A stretch of DNA of 6,365 nt from JBKEDH01 sp047975295 (GTDB lineage Bacteria; Bacteroidota; Bacteroidia; Flavobacteriales; Flavobacteriaceae). The stretch's first letter is position 1. Each line of letters begins with the position of its first letter. The notes under the pieces were generated by a model. It ran no database searches and had not been told where the DNA came from. It saw only the letters and a list, made by a program, of their open reading frames with translations. This document shows, one piece after another, positions 1-6,365 of this stretch. Position numbers and translations under genes: made by a program. The stretch is taken from assembly GCA_047975295.1 (NCBI GenBank), contig JBKEDH010000144.1, positions 1 through 6,365 of the forward strand. Direction: 5' to 3'.

Positions 1-3000
1 TACATTGAATGGCTTGCCTTCCTGTATCACTTTAGCAACAAACCAATAATCGTCTGCGGGCATATTTTCACCATTGTAAGTACCGTTCCAGCCTATTGAT
101 GTGTGCGTAAGTGTTTTTAACAGTTTTCCGTAACGGTTGTAAATATAAACCATTGTGCCGGGAAGTTGATTAATGCCTACAATATGCCAAGTATCAAAAA
201 AGCCATCATTATTAGGTGTGAAAAATCTGGGTATATCGATAACAAATACCTCGGTTGTGGTATCGGTACAGCCATTTATATCTCTTACGGTTATGGTGTG
301 CGGCCCCAATGTTACATTCTCGAAAACATTAGATGTTTGTGGTTCGCTACCATCTATAATAAATACATAGTTTCCTACGCCATTTATATTTACCGTTATG
401 GTATTGGGGTCGGTAAAATCGGTTTTGGTTGTAAAATTAATAGTTGCCGTTTCAGATTCGATTACATTAAAGTGTTTGGTATAAGAACAGTGGTTTCCGT
501 TGCCGTAATTGGTAGTTACCTCGATCCAATATTCGCCAATGGTATTCATATCGGTTAAAATTATTTGGGAATCCGTTTCGCCCGTGGACCAAAGGTAGCT
601 ATCGTTGGGGTTTTCGGTATCGGCATTGATAACTGTAGGTAGGTTTTCGATACAAAGTACATAAACATCGTTTATAGGTATAGTGGGCAAGGGATTTATG
701 GTTATGGTAAAACTGGTTGTAGAAAAGCATTCCGTTGCTTTGTTTTCTAACCTAACAAAGATAATGTCATTATTTCTTGCTGGATATGGATTGTTTAATG
801 GGTTTGAGTTATTGATGGCATTTTCTTCGCTATCATAATAGTTTATGGTGTAAAGGTCAGGAGCTAATCCGTCCAAAACTTCACGGTCTTTATTCGATAA
901 ATCTATATCTAAAATACCATCAAAATCGTTGTCGCATACCATAATATCTGTAGGTGAGCCAATAACAGGATTTGGATTGATTTGTATATTGAAAGCTTGG
1001 ACGACAAAACAAATATTATTGGTATTTTCTACCCGGGCAAACAAGGTGTGGTTGTAGGCTGTGTAATTAAAAATATTGTTTGTTATAGTAGATGTGCCAT
1101 TTTCTGCATCGTTTTGTGTGTTGTAATAAGTAATGGTTGTACTATTTGGGTTGTCTGTTAGCAGATTGTCGATATTAGATAAATTGTACGAATTTGTGCT
1201 GTTTTCGCAAATTTCTATTGTACCGATATTGTTTACCAATGGAAGTGGATGGGCATTGAGCTGTAAAGGAAGGACACTATAACAGCGGGTTATGGTATTG
1301 GCGACTTTTATATATATTTCTGTTGTGCCTGAAGGGAAATTAGTTGGGTCTGAAATGGCATTGCTGTTATCCAGTCTGTCGTTGGGGTTAATGTCGTTAA
1401 GATTTTCAAAATAATTGATTATTAGGTCGTCTTCAAACCGTTCGTTAATGGTAAAAATAGCTTCTTCCAAATTAAAAAGGGCAAAACCGTTACTGTCGAT
1501 GCCACAACTAACCAAAGGCTGGGCGTTGCTAATGTTTGGTGTACCGGTAAGGGTAAGGTTTAGGCGTTCTATAACAAAACATGTTGTATCGGTATTTTCA
1601 ATCCTAATATATATGGTTTGCGGGTTTGTACTGTTTGTTACAGTATCCGACAGCAGATCGGTATTGTTCTCGGTAAAAGTTTCGTTTAAGTGAAATGTGA
1701 CATCAAGATTATCGGGAGATCCGTTAATTGTTTGGCTTCTTATGTTGTTTAAATCAAATTCTTCCACGTTATCATTACCCATATCGCAAATCGTATAAGA
1801 TGTAATTGCATTATATTGGGGAGCGGGAGATACCCTGATTAAAAACGAAGAGGTATCGTAACAATTGGGGGTGCTTGTGTTTTCTACTCTTACATAAATA
1901 GTTTGGGGGTTACTTGTGTTTTGGTATGTTACGGTTTTATCGATGGTATTAGTCATATTGCCATTTAGAGCATCGGATTCGTTCTCAAAATAATACACGT
2001 TGTTTCCGGTCTGTCCGTTTAAAATATCGTCATCCTTTTCAGAAAAGATAAAATCATTGATGGGGTTTATACTGTTGTTTCTGTCGTTTTCGTTATCGTA
2101 AAATGTAACCGTTATGGGCAGTGGCAAATTATTGATAATGGCTGTTTCTACCAAATCCAAATTAAAATCTACGGGATTATCTATATCATCATTGTTAACG
2201 CATATTGCAAAGTCGCCTGTGTCTGTACCGGTTAATAGTAAATTGCTGTGCAGTTCTATAGGGACAATAGATGGACAGTTGGTACTATTGTCTTCAATTC
2301 TTACATAAATAGTGGCAAAACCGGGGCTTAAGTTAAAATTGTTTATTTCGTAGTTGGTTATATCGGGAATGGGATAGCTATTTGCTACAGCGGTTTCTCG
2401 GCTTTCGTGGTAACTAATGCTAACATCGGATTCCGGTATGCCGTTTAATATGTTGGATAGGTTTTGGGTTAAATCAAAAAAAGCATTGCCATCATGATTG
2501 GTGTCGCAGGCATCCATATATTGGGTGGCATTGTTTATTAGGGGACCGTTGGTAATAATAACATTAAACGATGTTGTGGTGTGGCAACCGGTGTCTTCGT
2601 TTACAACCCTGGCATAAACCACTGTTCCGTTTGTAAAGTTGTAGTCTTCGTCCAAAGGATTTTCACCCGTATCGGCATCTGCTTGCGAGCTGTGATAGGA
2701 AACCGTAAGGTTGGGCAGGTTTCCGGTAATTGCGGTATTTTGTTGGGTTAGGTCTATTTCGGTAATCTGATTGGGAGTGTCATCGCTATCGCATACTTCT
2801 AAATCTGGTGGAAATCTTTTTTCGGGCAGCCCGTTAACAATAAGATTAAACGATGAAAAACTAACGCAACCTGTATTGATATCATCAATTCGAACATATA
2901 TGGTTTGGGGATTTGTGGTATTTGTTATTGGTACTGTAACGCCAGGATCGGTTCCACTTCTTGCAAGAGCCTCGCTAAGGTGATAGGAAAACGAGTAGTT

Positions 3001-4155
3001 ATTAAAGGTAACAACCTCTCTTACATCATCGTCTTTTGTGCTTAGGTCGAAACTTTCGGTACCGTTCCTGCTTTCGTCATCACACAATTCAAAATTACTT
3101 ATAGGTTCTATGGTTTCTTCAGAGTTAAGTATAAGATTTATTTCGTCTTCAAGTATGCAGGTTCCACTACTTAGGGGAATACTGATTTCAACCCGATAGT
3201 TACCACTGTTGGTTGCATTTAAAATGAAGCCGTTTTCGCCAATAATTTCACTATTATTAAAAAACCAACGGTATGTTGCGGCCGGATTATGTATGTTGGC
3301 ATTTAAAGGTAGCGAACGGGCACACACATTAATGTCTTCACCAAAATCGATTGCATTGGGTAGGTTGCTTTCAATAAAAATGGAGGTATCGCCTTTGCCA
3401 TCAAATTGATCGGCAACGATTAGTTTAACATGGTATTGCACATAGGGTATAAAGTTGGCAGTTGCGGTTAATACTTCCGTTCTTCCGTTGTAATTGGTAT
3501 CCCCGACATGATGTCCGCCAAAATATTGGGGGTTTTCGGCAGGACAGGCACCGGAGATTTCATCATGGATGGTGTTTGTTGAAACTGGTATTGTAGTACT
3601 CGGTACTAATGCAATGTTTTGGTATGATCCCGTACTGGACGATTCCCTTATTAAAAAGGCGAAACCATCGGTTACTTCACAGGGATTATAATCGTAATAT
3701 TCTTCGGAGGCAAGTATATAACTGAACTGTAATGGCCCTGTTGTCGAGATAATATCAAATTCTATGGATGTAGCGTTTACGGTATTGCCAATGCCCAAAG
3801 CGGTTTCTATATCGGTATCTGTTCCCCAACTTAATCCGTCTCCATCATTAAGAAAGGTATTGTTTTCACCGTTTCCTGCGGCTAATGTATTTCCTGTAGA
3901 TAATATGATACCATTTTGGAAAGGGAAATTGGACGAAGCCCTATTAAAAGATGCATAACTGGGCACACCAACAGAAGTACCGTTTACCGACGATGTGATA
4001 TTGGTAATCTCTACACAATTGTTCTGGGCAAAGTAGTTTTGGATAAGCTGTTCTAAACCAATAGTGCTGTTAGTTGTTATTTGTTGTGAATATCCTGTAC
4101 GGGCAACTAAAAATAACATTATAAAAAAGAACAGTATGTATAAATTCTTTTTCAC
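1..4155 (-). CDS. Choice-of-anchor L domain protein with Ig-like repeats and T9SS type B sorting domain (3' end outside window)
   Basis: Predicted large surface or secreted protein; 1385 codons are open from the GTG at 4153-4155 to position 1. GTG is chosen because an in-frame TAA lies directly before it and a good signal peptide follows: MKKN, a hydrophobic stretch (residues 5-18), then a likely cut after GYS (residue 23). Residues about 26-264 match the choice-of-anchor L domain, with GIILSTGN, LSWGTDTD, ILASEEYYDY, CEVTDGFAFLI and VKLIVADQFDGKGD. An Ig-like module with TYRWFF follows (267-345), then eight Ig-like repeats (about 350-1154), a WSTGE-type Ig module (about 1155-1240) and a short beta module ending in VRDINGCTD. 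The type B sorting domain begins near 1300 (FFTPNNDG at 1311-1318, YIYNRYGKLLK, GWNGTYNGE, DDYWFV). By alignment with the neighbouring gene only about 8 residues are missing. T9SS export and surface location follow from the family. The ligand is unknown; adhesion is an inference from architecture. Confidence 0.95.
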   Translation of the reverse strand, partial: MKKNLYILFFFIMLFLVARTGYSQQITTNSTIGLEQLIQNYFAQNNCVEITNITSSVNGTSVGVPSYASFNRASSNFPFQNGIILSTGNTLAAGNGENNTFLNDGDGLSWGTDTDIETALGIGNTVNATSIEFDIISTTGPLQFSYILASEEYYDYNPCEVTDGFAFLIRESSSTGSYQNIALVPSTTIPVSTNTIHDEISGACPAENPQYFGGHHVGDTNYNGRTEVLTATANFIPYVQYHVKLIVADQFDGKGDTSIFIESNLPNAIDFGEDINVCARSLPLNANIHNPAATYRWFFNNSEIIGENGFILNATNSGNYRVEISIPLSSGTCILEDEINLILNSEETIEPISNFELCDDESRNGTESFDLSTKDDDVREVVTFNNYSFSYHLSEALARSGTDPGVTVPITNTTNPQTIYVRIDDINTGCVSFSSFNLIVNGLPEKRFPPDLEVCDSDDTPNQITEIDLTQQNTAITGNLPNLTVSYHSSQADADTGENPLDEDYNFTNGTVVYARVVNEDTGCHTTTSFNVIITNGPLINNATQYMDACDTNHDGNAFFDLTQNLSNILNGIPESDVSISYHESRETAVANSYPIPDITNYEINNFNLSPGFATIYVRIEDNSTNCPSIVPIELHSNLLLTGTDTGDFAICVNNDDIDNPVDFNLDLVETAIINNLPLPITVTFYDNENDRNNSINPINDFIFSEKDDDILNGQTGNNVYYFENESDALNGNMTNTIDKTVTYQNTSNPQTIYVRVENTSTPNCYDTSSFLIRVSPAPQYNAITSYTICDMGNDNVEEFDLNNIRSQTINGSPDNLDVTFHLNETFTENNTDLLSDTVTNSTNPQTIYIRIENTDTTCFVIERLNLTLTGTPNISNAQPLVSCGIDSNGFALFNLEEAIFTINERFEDDLIINYFENLNDINPNDRLDNSNAISDPTNFPSGTTEIYIKVANTITRCYSVLPLQLNAHPLPLVNNIGTIEICENSTNSYNLSNIDNLLTDNPNSTTITYYNTQNDAENGTSTITNNIFNYTAYNHTLFARVENTNNICFVVQAFNIQINPNPVIGSPTDIMVCDNDFDGILDIDLSNKDREVLDGLAPDLYTINYYDSEENAINNSNPLNNPYPARNNDIIFVRLENKATECFSTTSFTITINPLPTIPINDVYVLCIENLPTVINADTENPNDSYLWSTGETDSQIILTDMNTIGEYWIEVTTNYGNGNHCSYTKHFNVIESETATINFTTKTDFTDPNTITVNINGVGNYVFIIDGSEPQTSNVFENVTLGPHTITVRDINGCTDTTTEVFVIDIPRFFTPNNDGFFDTWHIVGINQLPGTMVYIYNRYGKLLKTLTHTSIGWNGTYNGENMPADDYWFVAKVIQEGKPFNV
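34..225 (-). repeat. Direct repeat copy A: sorting-domain coding sequence
   Basis: The end of the choice-of-anchor L gene is similar at the DNA level to 4309-4506. On the plus strand both have AACAAACCAATA, CCGT followed by CCAGCC, GGTTGTA before the YNRYGK codons, TTTGCCAAGTATC or GCCAAGTATC, and GGTGTGAAAAAT. It encodes most of the type B sorting domain, which the T9SS recognises. The similarity is interrupted by small indels and many synonymous changes. Confidence 0.6.
694..3108 (-). repeat. Eight diverged Ig-like protein repeats in the choice-of-anchor L protein
   Basis: Tandem repeats visible at the protein level, each about 91-102 residues except the fourth. Each opens with a cysteine, usually as CD plus an acidic stretch, at residues 358, 455, 550, 652, 790, 884, 983 and 1074. 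Each then has a F-[DN]-L strand, a [VI]-x-[YF]-[YFH] strand (e.g. VSYHSSQADA, INYYDSEENA), an IYVR[IV]E-type strand and a second cysteine. The best conserved part is NPQTIYVRIE-like in repeats 1, 4 and 5. Codons differ at many synonymous sites between these copies, so the expansion is not recent. The array probably forms a stalk that lifts the N-terminal domain from the cell surface; that role is inferred. Confidence 0.85.
1945..2172 (-). repeat. Internal half-repeat duplication in the fourth Ig-like repeat
   Basis: The fourth repeat is 138 residues from its first cysteine to that of the next repeat, against 91-102 elsewhere. The excess comes from a second copy of the front half of the repeat. 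The first copy (from residue 662) reads VDFNLDLVETAIINN and VTFYDNENDRNN. The second (from residue 700) reads NDFIFSEKDDDILNG and VYYFENESDALNG. The two are offset by about 38 residues (114 nt). The cysteine is not duplicated. The copies are diverged at the protein level, so the event is old. Confidence 0.65.
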
Positions 4156-4186
4156 TTAAAGTAAAATGCTAAATGGTTTTTAATAG

Positions 4187-4219
4187 CAAGGTATAGTTTT
4201 TTTTTTACTAAAAGCAAAA
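4187..4219 (-). promoter_or_regulatory. Candidate Bacteroidetes-type promoter of the choice-of-anchor L gene
   Basis: On the minus strand TTTTG (plus 4215-4219) is followed after 19 nt by TATACCTTG (plus 4187-4195). The known Bacteroidetes primary sigma consensus is TTTG, about 19-21 nt, then TAnnTTTG. The -33 box matches and the -7 box is close but one T short. Transcription would start some 25-30 nt before the GTG, giving a short leader. Ten consecutive A (plus T at 4197-4206) fill much of the spacer between the boxes. AT-rich DNA gives such matches by chance, so this is tentative. Confidence 0.35.
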
Positions 4220-4250
4220 TAAAATAAGTTTACTGTGTTGATTTACAGTA
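4220..4250 (-). terminator. Weak candidate intrinsic terminator after the propeller gene
   Basis: Just after the stop codon of the upstream gene, TACTGT (plus 4245-4250) and ACAGTA (plus 4231-4236) form a perfect 6-bp inverted repeat with an 8-nt loop. On the minus strand the stem is followed by AACTTATTTTATTTTGC. The position and the T-rich tail fit a terminator, but the stem is short, has only two G-C pairs, and the T tract is interrupted. It may be weak or leaky, or a chance palindrome in AT-rich DNA. Confidence 0.35.
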
Positions 4251-4257
4251 GTCTGCG

Positions 4258-6365
4258 TTAACGTTTTAAACTGAAGTGATTTTTATATACCCTGCCATCT
4301 TGTAGTTTTACAACAAACCAATAGTCGTCGCTGGGTAAAGATTCACCGTTAAAAGTGCCGTCCCAGCCAGTATCTAAAGGTGAAATTTCTTTAAGCAGTT
4401 TACCGTACCGGTTGTAGATTAAAGCTTTGGTATTGGGCTGAAACATATTGGATACACCTATAATTTGCCAAGTATCGTTATGGCCATCGTTATTTGGTGT
4501 GAAAAATTTTGGAAATCCTATTACCGAAACCAATTCTTTTATGGTGCCACAGTCATTTTTGGTATCCTTTACCGAAACATAATAAAATCCGGGTTTTATA
4601 TTTTCGAAAATATTACTTTCTTGATAAGGAAACAATATGTTATTATCTCCGTCCAATAAAGCAAAGGTATATTCACCTTCACCGCTTGTTATAATAGTTA
4701 TGGTATTGTTGTTTGAGGTATCCTTAACCTCAAGAGTATCTATTGTGGCAATATTCGAGGCTTCTACAGTAACTATACGTTCTTTGCTGCAATTGTTGGC
4801 ATTGGTAATTGTAACACTGTAGGTTCCAGCTTCATTAATTTGTATGCTGTGGGTGGTTTCGCCTGTGGACCAAAGATAAGTGTAATTTTCAGGATTGGCT
4901 AAGATTCCAGAATCGATGGTAATGAGTTTCGGGTAGGTGTTTAAGCAATAATTGTAGCTCTGTGTTGGTTCTGTATCTGGAAGCTTGTTTATGCTTAAAG
5001 AAACTTCGTAAATTCCAAAGCAATCTTTATGATTCTCGGTACGTGCATAAATGGTTTGCGAATATGCTGTTGTGTTTTTGTAATTAACATTTAATGCATC
5101 TTGTTCTAAAAGAGCATCATCGTACGAGGCATAGTAAATTATGGGATATGTTGTACCATTTAATGCTTGTATTCCGGTAGAAATAGTGTTAAGGTTGAAG
5201 GTGTTAATTCCATCTTCAGAATCTATTTCGTCACAAACAGCAGGAAAGGTGTAACTTCGTAAACTTGAAAAACTAACATCTAAAGATAGGATAGATGTAT
5301 TAAAACAGGATGTTTCGTTATGGGTTACTGTTACATAAATGGGATGTGGATTATCGGTATTGTAATTATAAGATGAGTAGTTTGTTATTTCATTGGTTCC
5401 GATGGAATCTAAAAAGAAACGGACATTAACATTTGCTGCCCCACCTGTTAATCCATCGGTAGCTTCGTTTAAATTAAAACGGGTAAAACCACCAGAAATA
5501 CCGTCCTCATCACATTGAATAAGTGTGTAATCGAAAGCGTCGGGGTTTTTGTTGTAGCTAACAATAGCAACACCTCTTAACAATTGATCGCAGTTGCCCG
5601 TATTAGGATCTACAAGCACTTCGTATTTACCTTCCTGATCAACAATTTGAGTATTGGTGGTATTGGATAAAGGGATTCCATTAAGTGTCCATGAATAAGT
5701 AGCGCCACTTACTATAGGTGCTTCGAGAGGGTAGGTGGTGCCATCACATAAAGCTAAGTAGGTTGTAGAGATGTTGTTTTTTATGATGTCTATTTTTTCG
5801 GTAAAAAACGAGGTGATAAAAGGTGGTAGCCCTTGTCTGGAATTACGGGATAACCGGAATGCATTATGTCTGTAATTACACGCTGTTCCAGTATTGTTTG
5901 GTTGGTCTATGGCAGAAAGAAATGGAAGTCCGGTAGAGTATGTAGCGTTCATGGCTCTGTAGATTTTTCCGTTTGGTGCTAATTGCAATCCGCCCCTAAA
6001 GGTTGTTCTATTATCTATAACGGTTTCGCTACTGCTTATATTGGTAGAGGCTAAATTGTATTGTAACAATGCCCCATATTGGGCATTGGGGTCACGAGAT
6101 CTGTCTTCGTCTCGTATTTCGAAATATGTGGTAACGTACAGTAGATTATTGTTTGGAGAAAATTCTAAACCATAAGGGATTTGCGGGTTTTTGCCACTAT
6201 TGGAAAAATTAATATCGATTGGTGTTTGGGTAAGTACTTGCCCGGTACTTCTGTCGAAGTTGTAAAGATAAAGTCCGTTAGTGGCATTGGCAGAAGCCAG
6301 TTTGTCGCCACTTGGTGAGAATTTTAGATATCCGCGATTGTCCAATATTTGTATGTTAAAGGTAG
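4258..6365 (-). CDS. Beta-propeller/Ig-like repeat protein with T9SS type B sorting domain (5' end outside window)
   Basis: The C-terminal 701 residues of a predicted exported protein, ending at TAA (4258-4260). The frame is open to the window edge, so the TTG at 6343-6345 is an internal Leu codon and the start and signal peptide are not visible. Numbering from the first whole codon (6363): residues 1-188 resemble WD40/YVTN-like propeller blades, with LKFSPSGDKLAS, YGLEFSPNNNLLYVTT and LQLAPNGKIYRA, then the GLPPFITSFF stretch that often closes such domains in Flavobacteriia. An Ig/PKD-like module follows (about 195-275, ATYSWTLNG), then two ~95-residue repeats whose first cysteines are 284 and 377, an Ig module with TYLWSTGETT (about 470-540) and a beta module ending in VSVKDTKNDCG. 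The sorting domain has FFTPNNDGHNDTW at 620-632, then LIYNRYGKLLKE, GWDGTFNGE, DDYWFV and a basic NHFSLKR end. It lies upstream of the choice-of-anchor L gene on the same strand. Its specific role is unknown; the propeller assignment is by motif only. Confidence 0.95.
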   Translation of the reverse strand, partial: TFNIQILDNRGYLKFSPSGDKLASANATNGLYLYNFDRSTGQVLTQTPIDINFSNSGKNPQIPYGLEFSPNNNLLYVTTYFEIRDEDRSRDPNAQYGALLQYNLASTNISSSETVIDNRTTFRGGLQLAPNGKIYRAMNATYSTGLPFLSAIDQPNNTGTACNYRHNAFRLSRNSRQGLPPFITSFFTEKIDIIKNNISTTYLALCDGTTYPLEAPIVSGATYSWTLNGIPLSNTTNTQIVDQEGKYEVLVDPNTGNCDQLLRGVAIVSYNKNPDAFDYTLIQCDEDGISGGFTRFNLNEATDGLTGGAANVNVRFFLDSIGTNEITNYSSYNYNTDNPHPIYVTVTHNETSCFNTSILSLDVSFSSLRSYTFPAVCDEIDSEDGINTFNLNTISTGIQALNGTTYPIIYYASYDDALLEQDALNVNYKNTTAYSQTIYARTENHKDCFGIYEVSLSINKLPDTEPTQSYNYCLNTYPKLITIDSGILANPENYTYLWSTGETTHSIQINEAGTYSVTITNANNCSKERIVTVEASNIATIDTLEVKDTSNNNTITIITSGEGEYTFALLDGDNNILFPYQESNIFENIKPGFYYVSVKDTKNDCGTIKELVSVIGFPKFFTPNNDGHNDTWQIIGVSNMFQPNTKALIYNRYGKLLKEISPLDTGWDGTFNGESLPSDDYWFVVKLQDGRVYKNHFSLKR
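4309..4506 (-). repeat. Direct repeat copy B: sorting-domain coding sequence
   Basis: Partner of the copy at 34-225, in the same orientation about 4.3 kb away. It encodes residues FFTPNNDG to DDYWFVVK of the propeller protein. Selection on the sorting signal explains the protein match. The conserved DNA stretches mean the two copies could also support recombination, though none seems longer than some 13-14 identical bases. Confidence 0.6.
4978..5550 (-). repeat. Two Ig-like protein repeats in the propeller protein
   Basis: Two repeats of the same family as the eight in the neighbouring gene. First cysteines (CDEDG and CDEIDSEDG) lie at plus 5512-5514 and 5233-5235, 93 residues apart, and the next module starts with a cysteine 96 residues further on. 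Each keeps the F-N-L strand, a YVTV or IYARTEN strand and a closing CF pair. The shared repeat type is the main reason to regard the two genes as related by module duplication. Confidence 0.75.

Larger units (their letters stand above)
4156..4257. other. Intergenic spacer between the two T9SS cargo genes
   Basis: These 102 nt are very AT-rich and carry no open frame of note. On the minus strand, reading from the upstream gene, they hold a short inverted repeat followed by T-rich DNA, then a TTTG box, a run of ten A, a TATACCTTG box, and an AT-rich leader up to the GTG. There is no Shine-Dalgarno sequence before the GTG, as is usual in Bacteroidota. The spacing allows either separate transcription or partial read-through from the upstream gene. 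Confidence 0.8.

Noticed and set aside
694..3108. Cysteine- and Asp-rich periodic region as a possible CRISPR array or DNA satellite
   Set aside because: The period of about 285 nt is seen only in the protein. The DNA copies are strongly diverged and there are no short exact repeats with unique spacers.
166..3958. Short plus-strand open frames (e.g. 166-558, 1415-1693, 2771-2983, 3764-3958)
   Set aside because: They lie antisense to a continuous 1385-codon frame with clear domains. Their translations are low in information and mirror the repeat structure of the opposite strand.
4465..4822. Plus-strand open frames of 61-64 codons opposite the end of the propeller gene
   Set aside because: They overlap the conserved sorting-domain and Ig-module codons of the minus-strand gene and show no motif of their own.
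6343..6345. TTG as the start codon of the propeller gene
   Set aside because: The frame stays open upstream to the window edge (codons for TFNIQI precede it) and no signal peptide follows the TTG, so the true start lies outside the window.
1..6365. A previously undescribed defence, secretion or biosynthetic system
   Set aside because: Both genes fit known Bacteroidota T9SS cargo architectures. No enzyme, nuclease, toxin, transposase or regulator motif is visible in either strand of this window.

Overview
The window holds two large minus-strand genes and 102 nt between them. Both genes are cut by a window edge. Each encodes a secreted, modular protein ending in a type B sorting domain of the type IX secretion system (T9SS). 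This domain, the AT-rich Asn/Thr/Ser-loaded coding sequence, the lack of Shine-Dalgarno sites and the Bacteroidetes-like promoter all point to the phylum Bacteroidota, most likely a member of the Flavobacteriaceae.

Right part (4258-6365): the C-terminal 701 residues of a protein whose visible N-terminal part looks like a beta-propeller. It is followed by an Ig-like module, two ~95-residue Ig-like repeats, a second Ig-like module and the sorting domain. Its true start lies beyond position 6365.

Middle (4156-4257): an AT-rich spacer with a weak hairpin that may end the first transcript. It also holds a possible -33/-7 promoter for the next gene, whose spacer contains a run of ten A.

Left part (1-4155): 1385 codons of a GTG-started protein with a signal peptide, a choice-of-anchor L domain, one Ig-like module, eight Ig-like repeats and two further beta modules. 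The sorting domain is complete except for about 8 residues lost past position 1. This reading frame has no stop in the window, yet it fills two thirds of it.

Both proteins should cross the inner membrane by Sec, cross the outer membrane by T9SS, and end up on the cell surface or outside the cell. Their different N-terminal domains sit on related stalk and C-terminal modules, so they look like paralogues diversified by domain shuffling. I see no RNA gene, mobile element, CRISPR array or defence system. The most notable details are an almost fixed 25-residue step between cysteines of adjacent repeats, a one-and-a-half repeat, and a homopolymer inside a putative promoter spacer.
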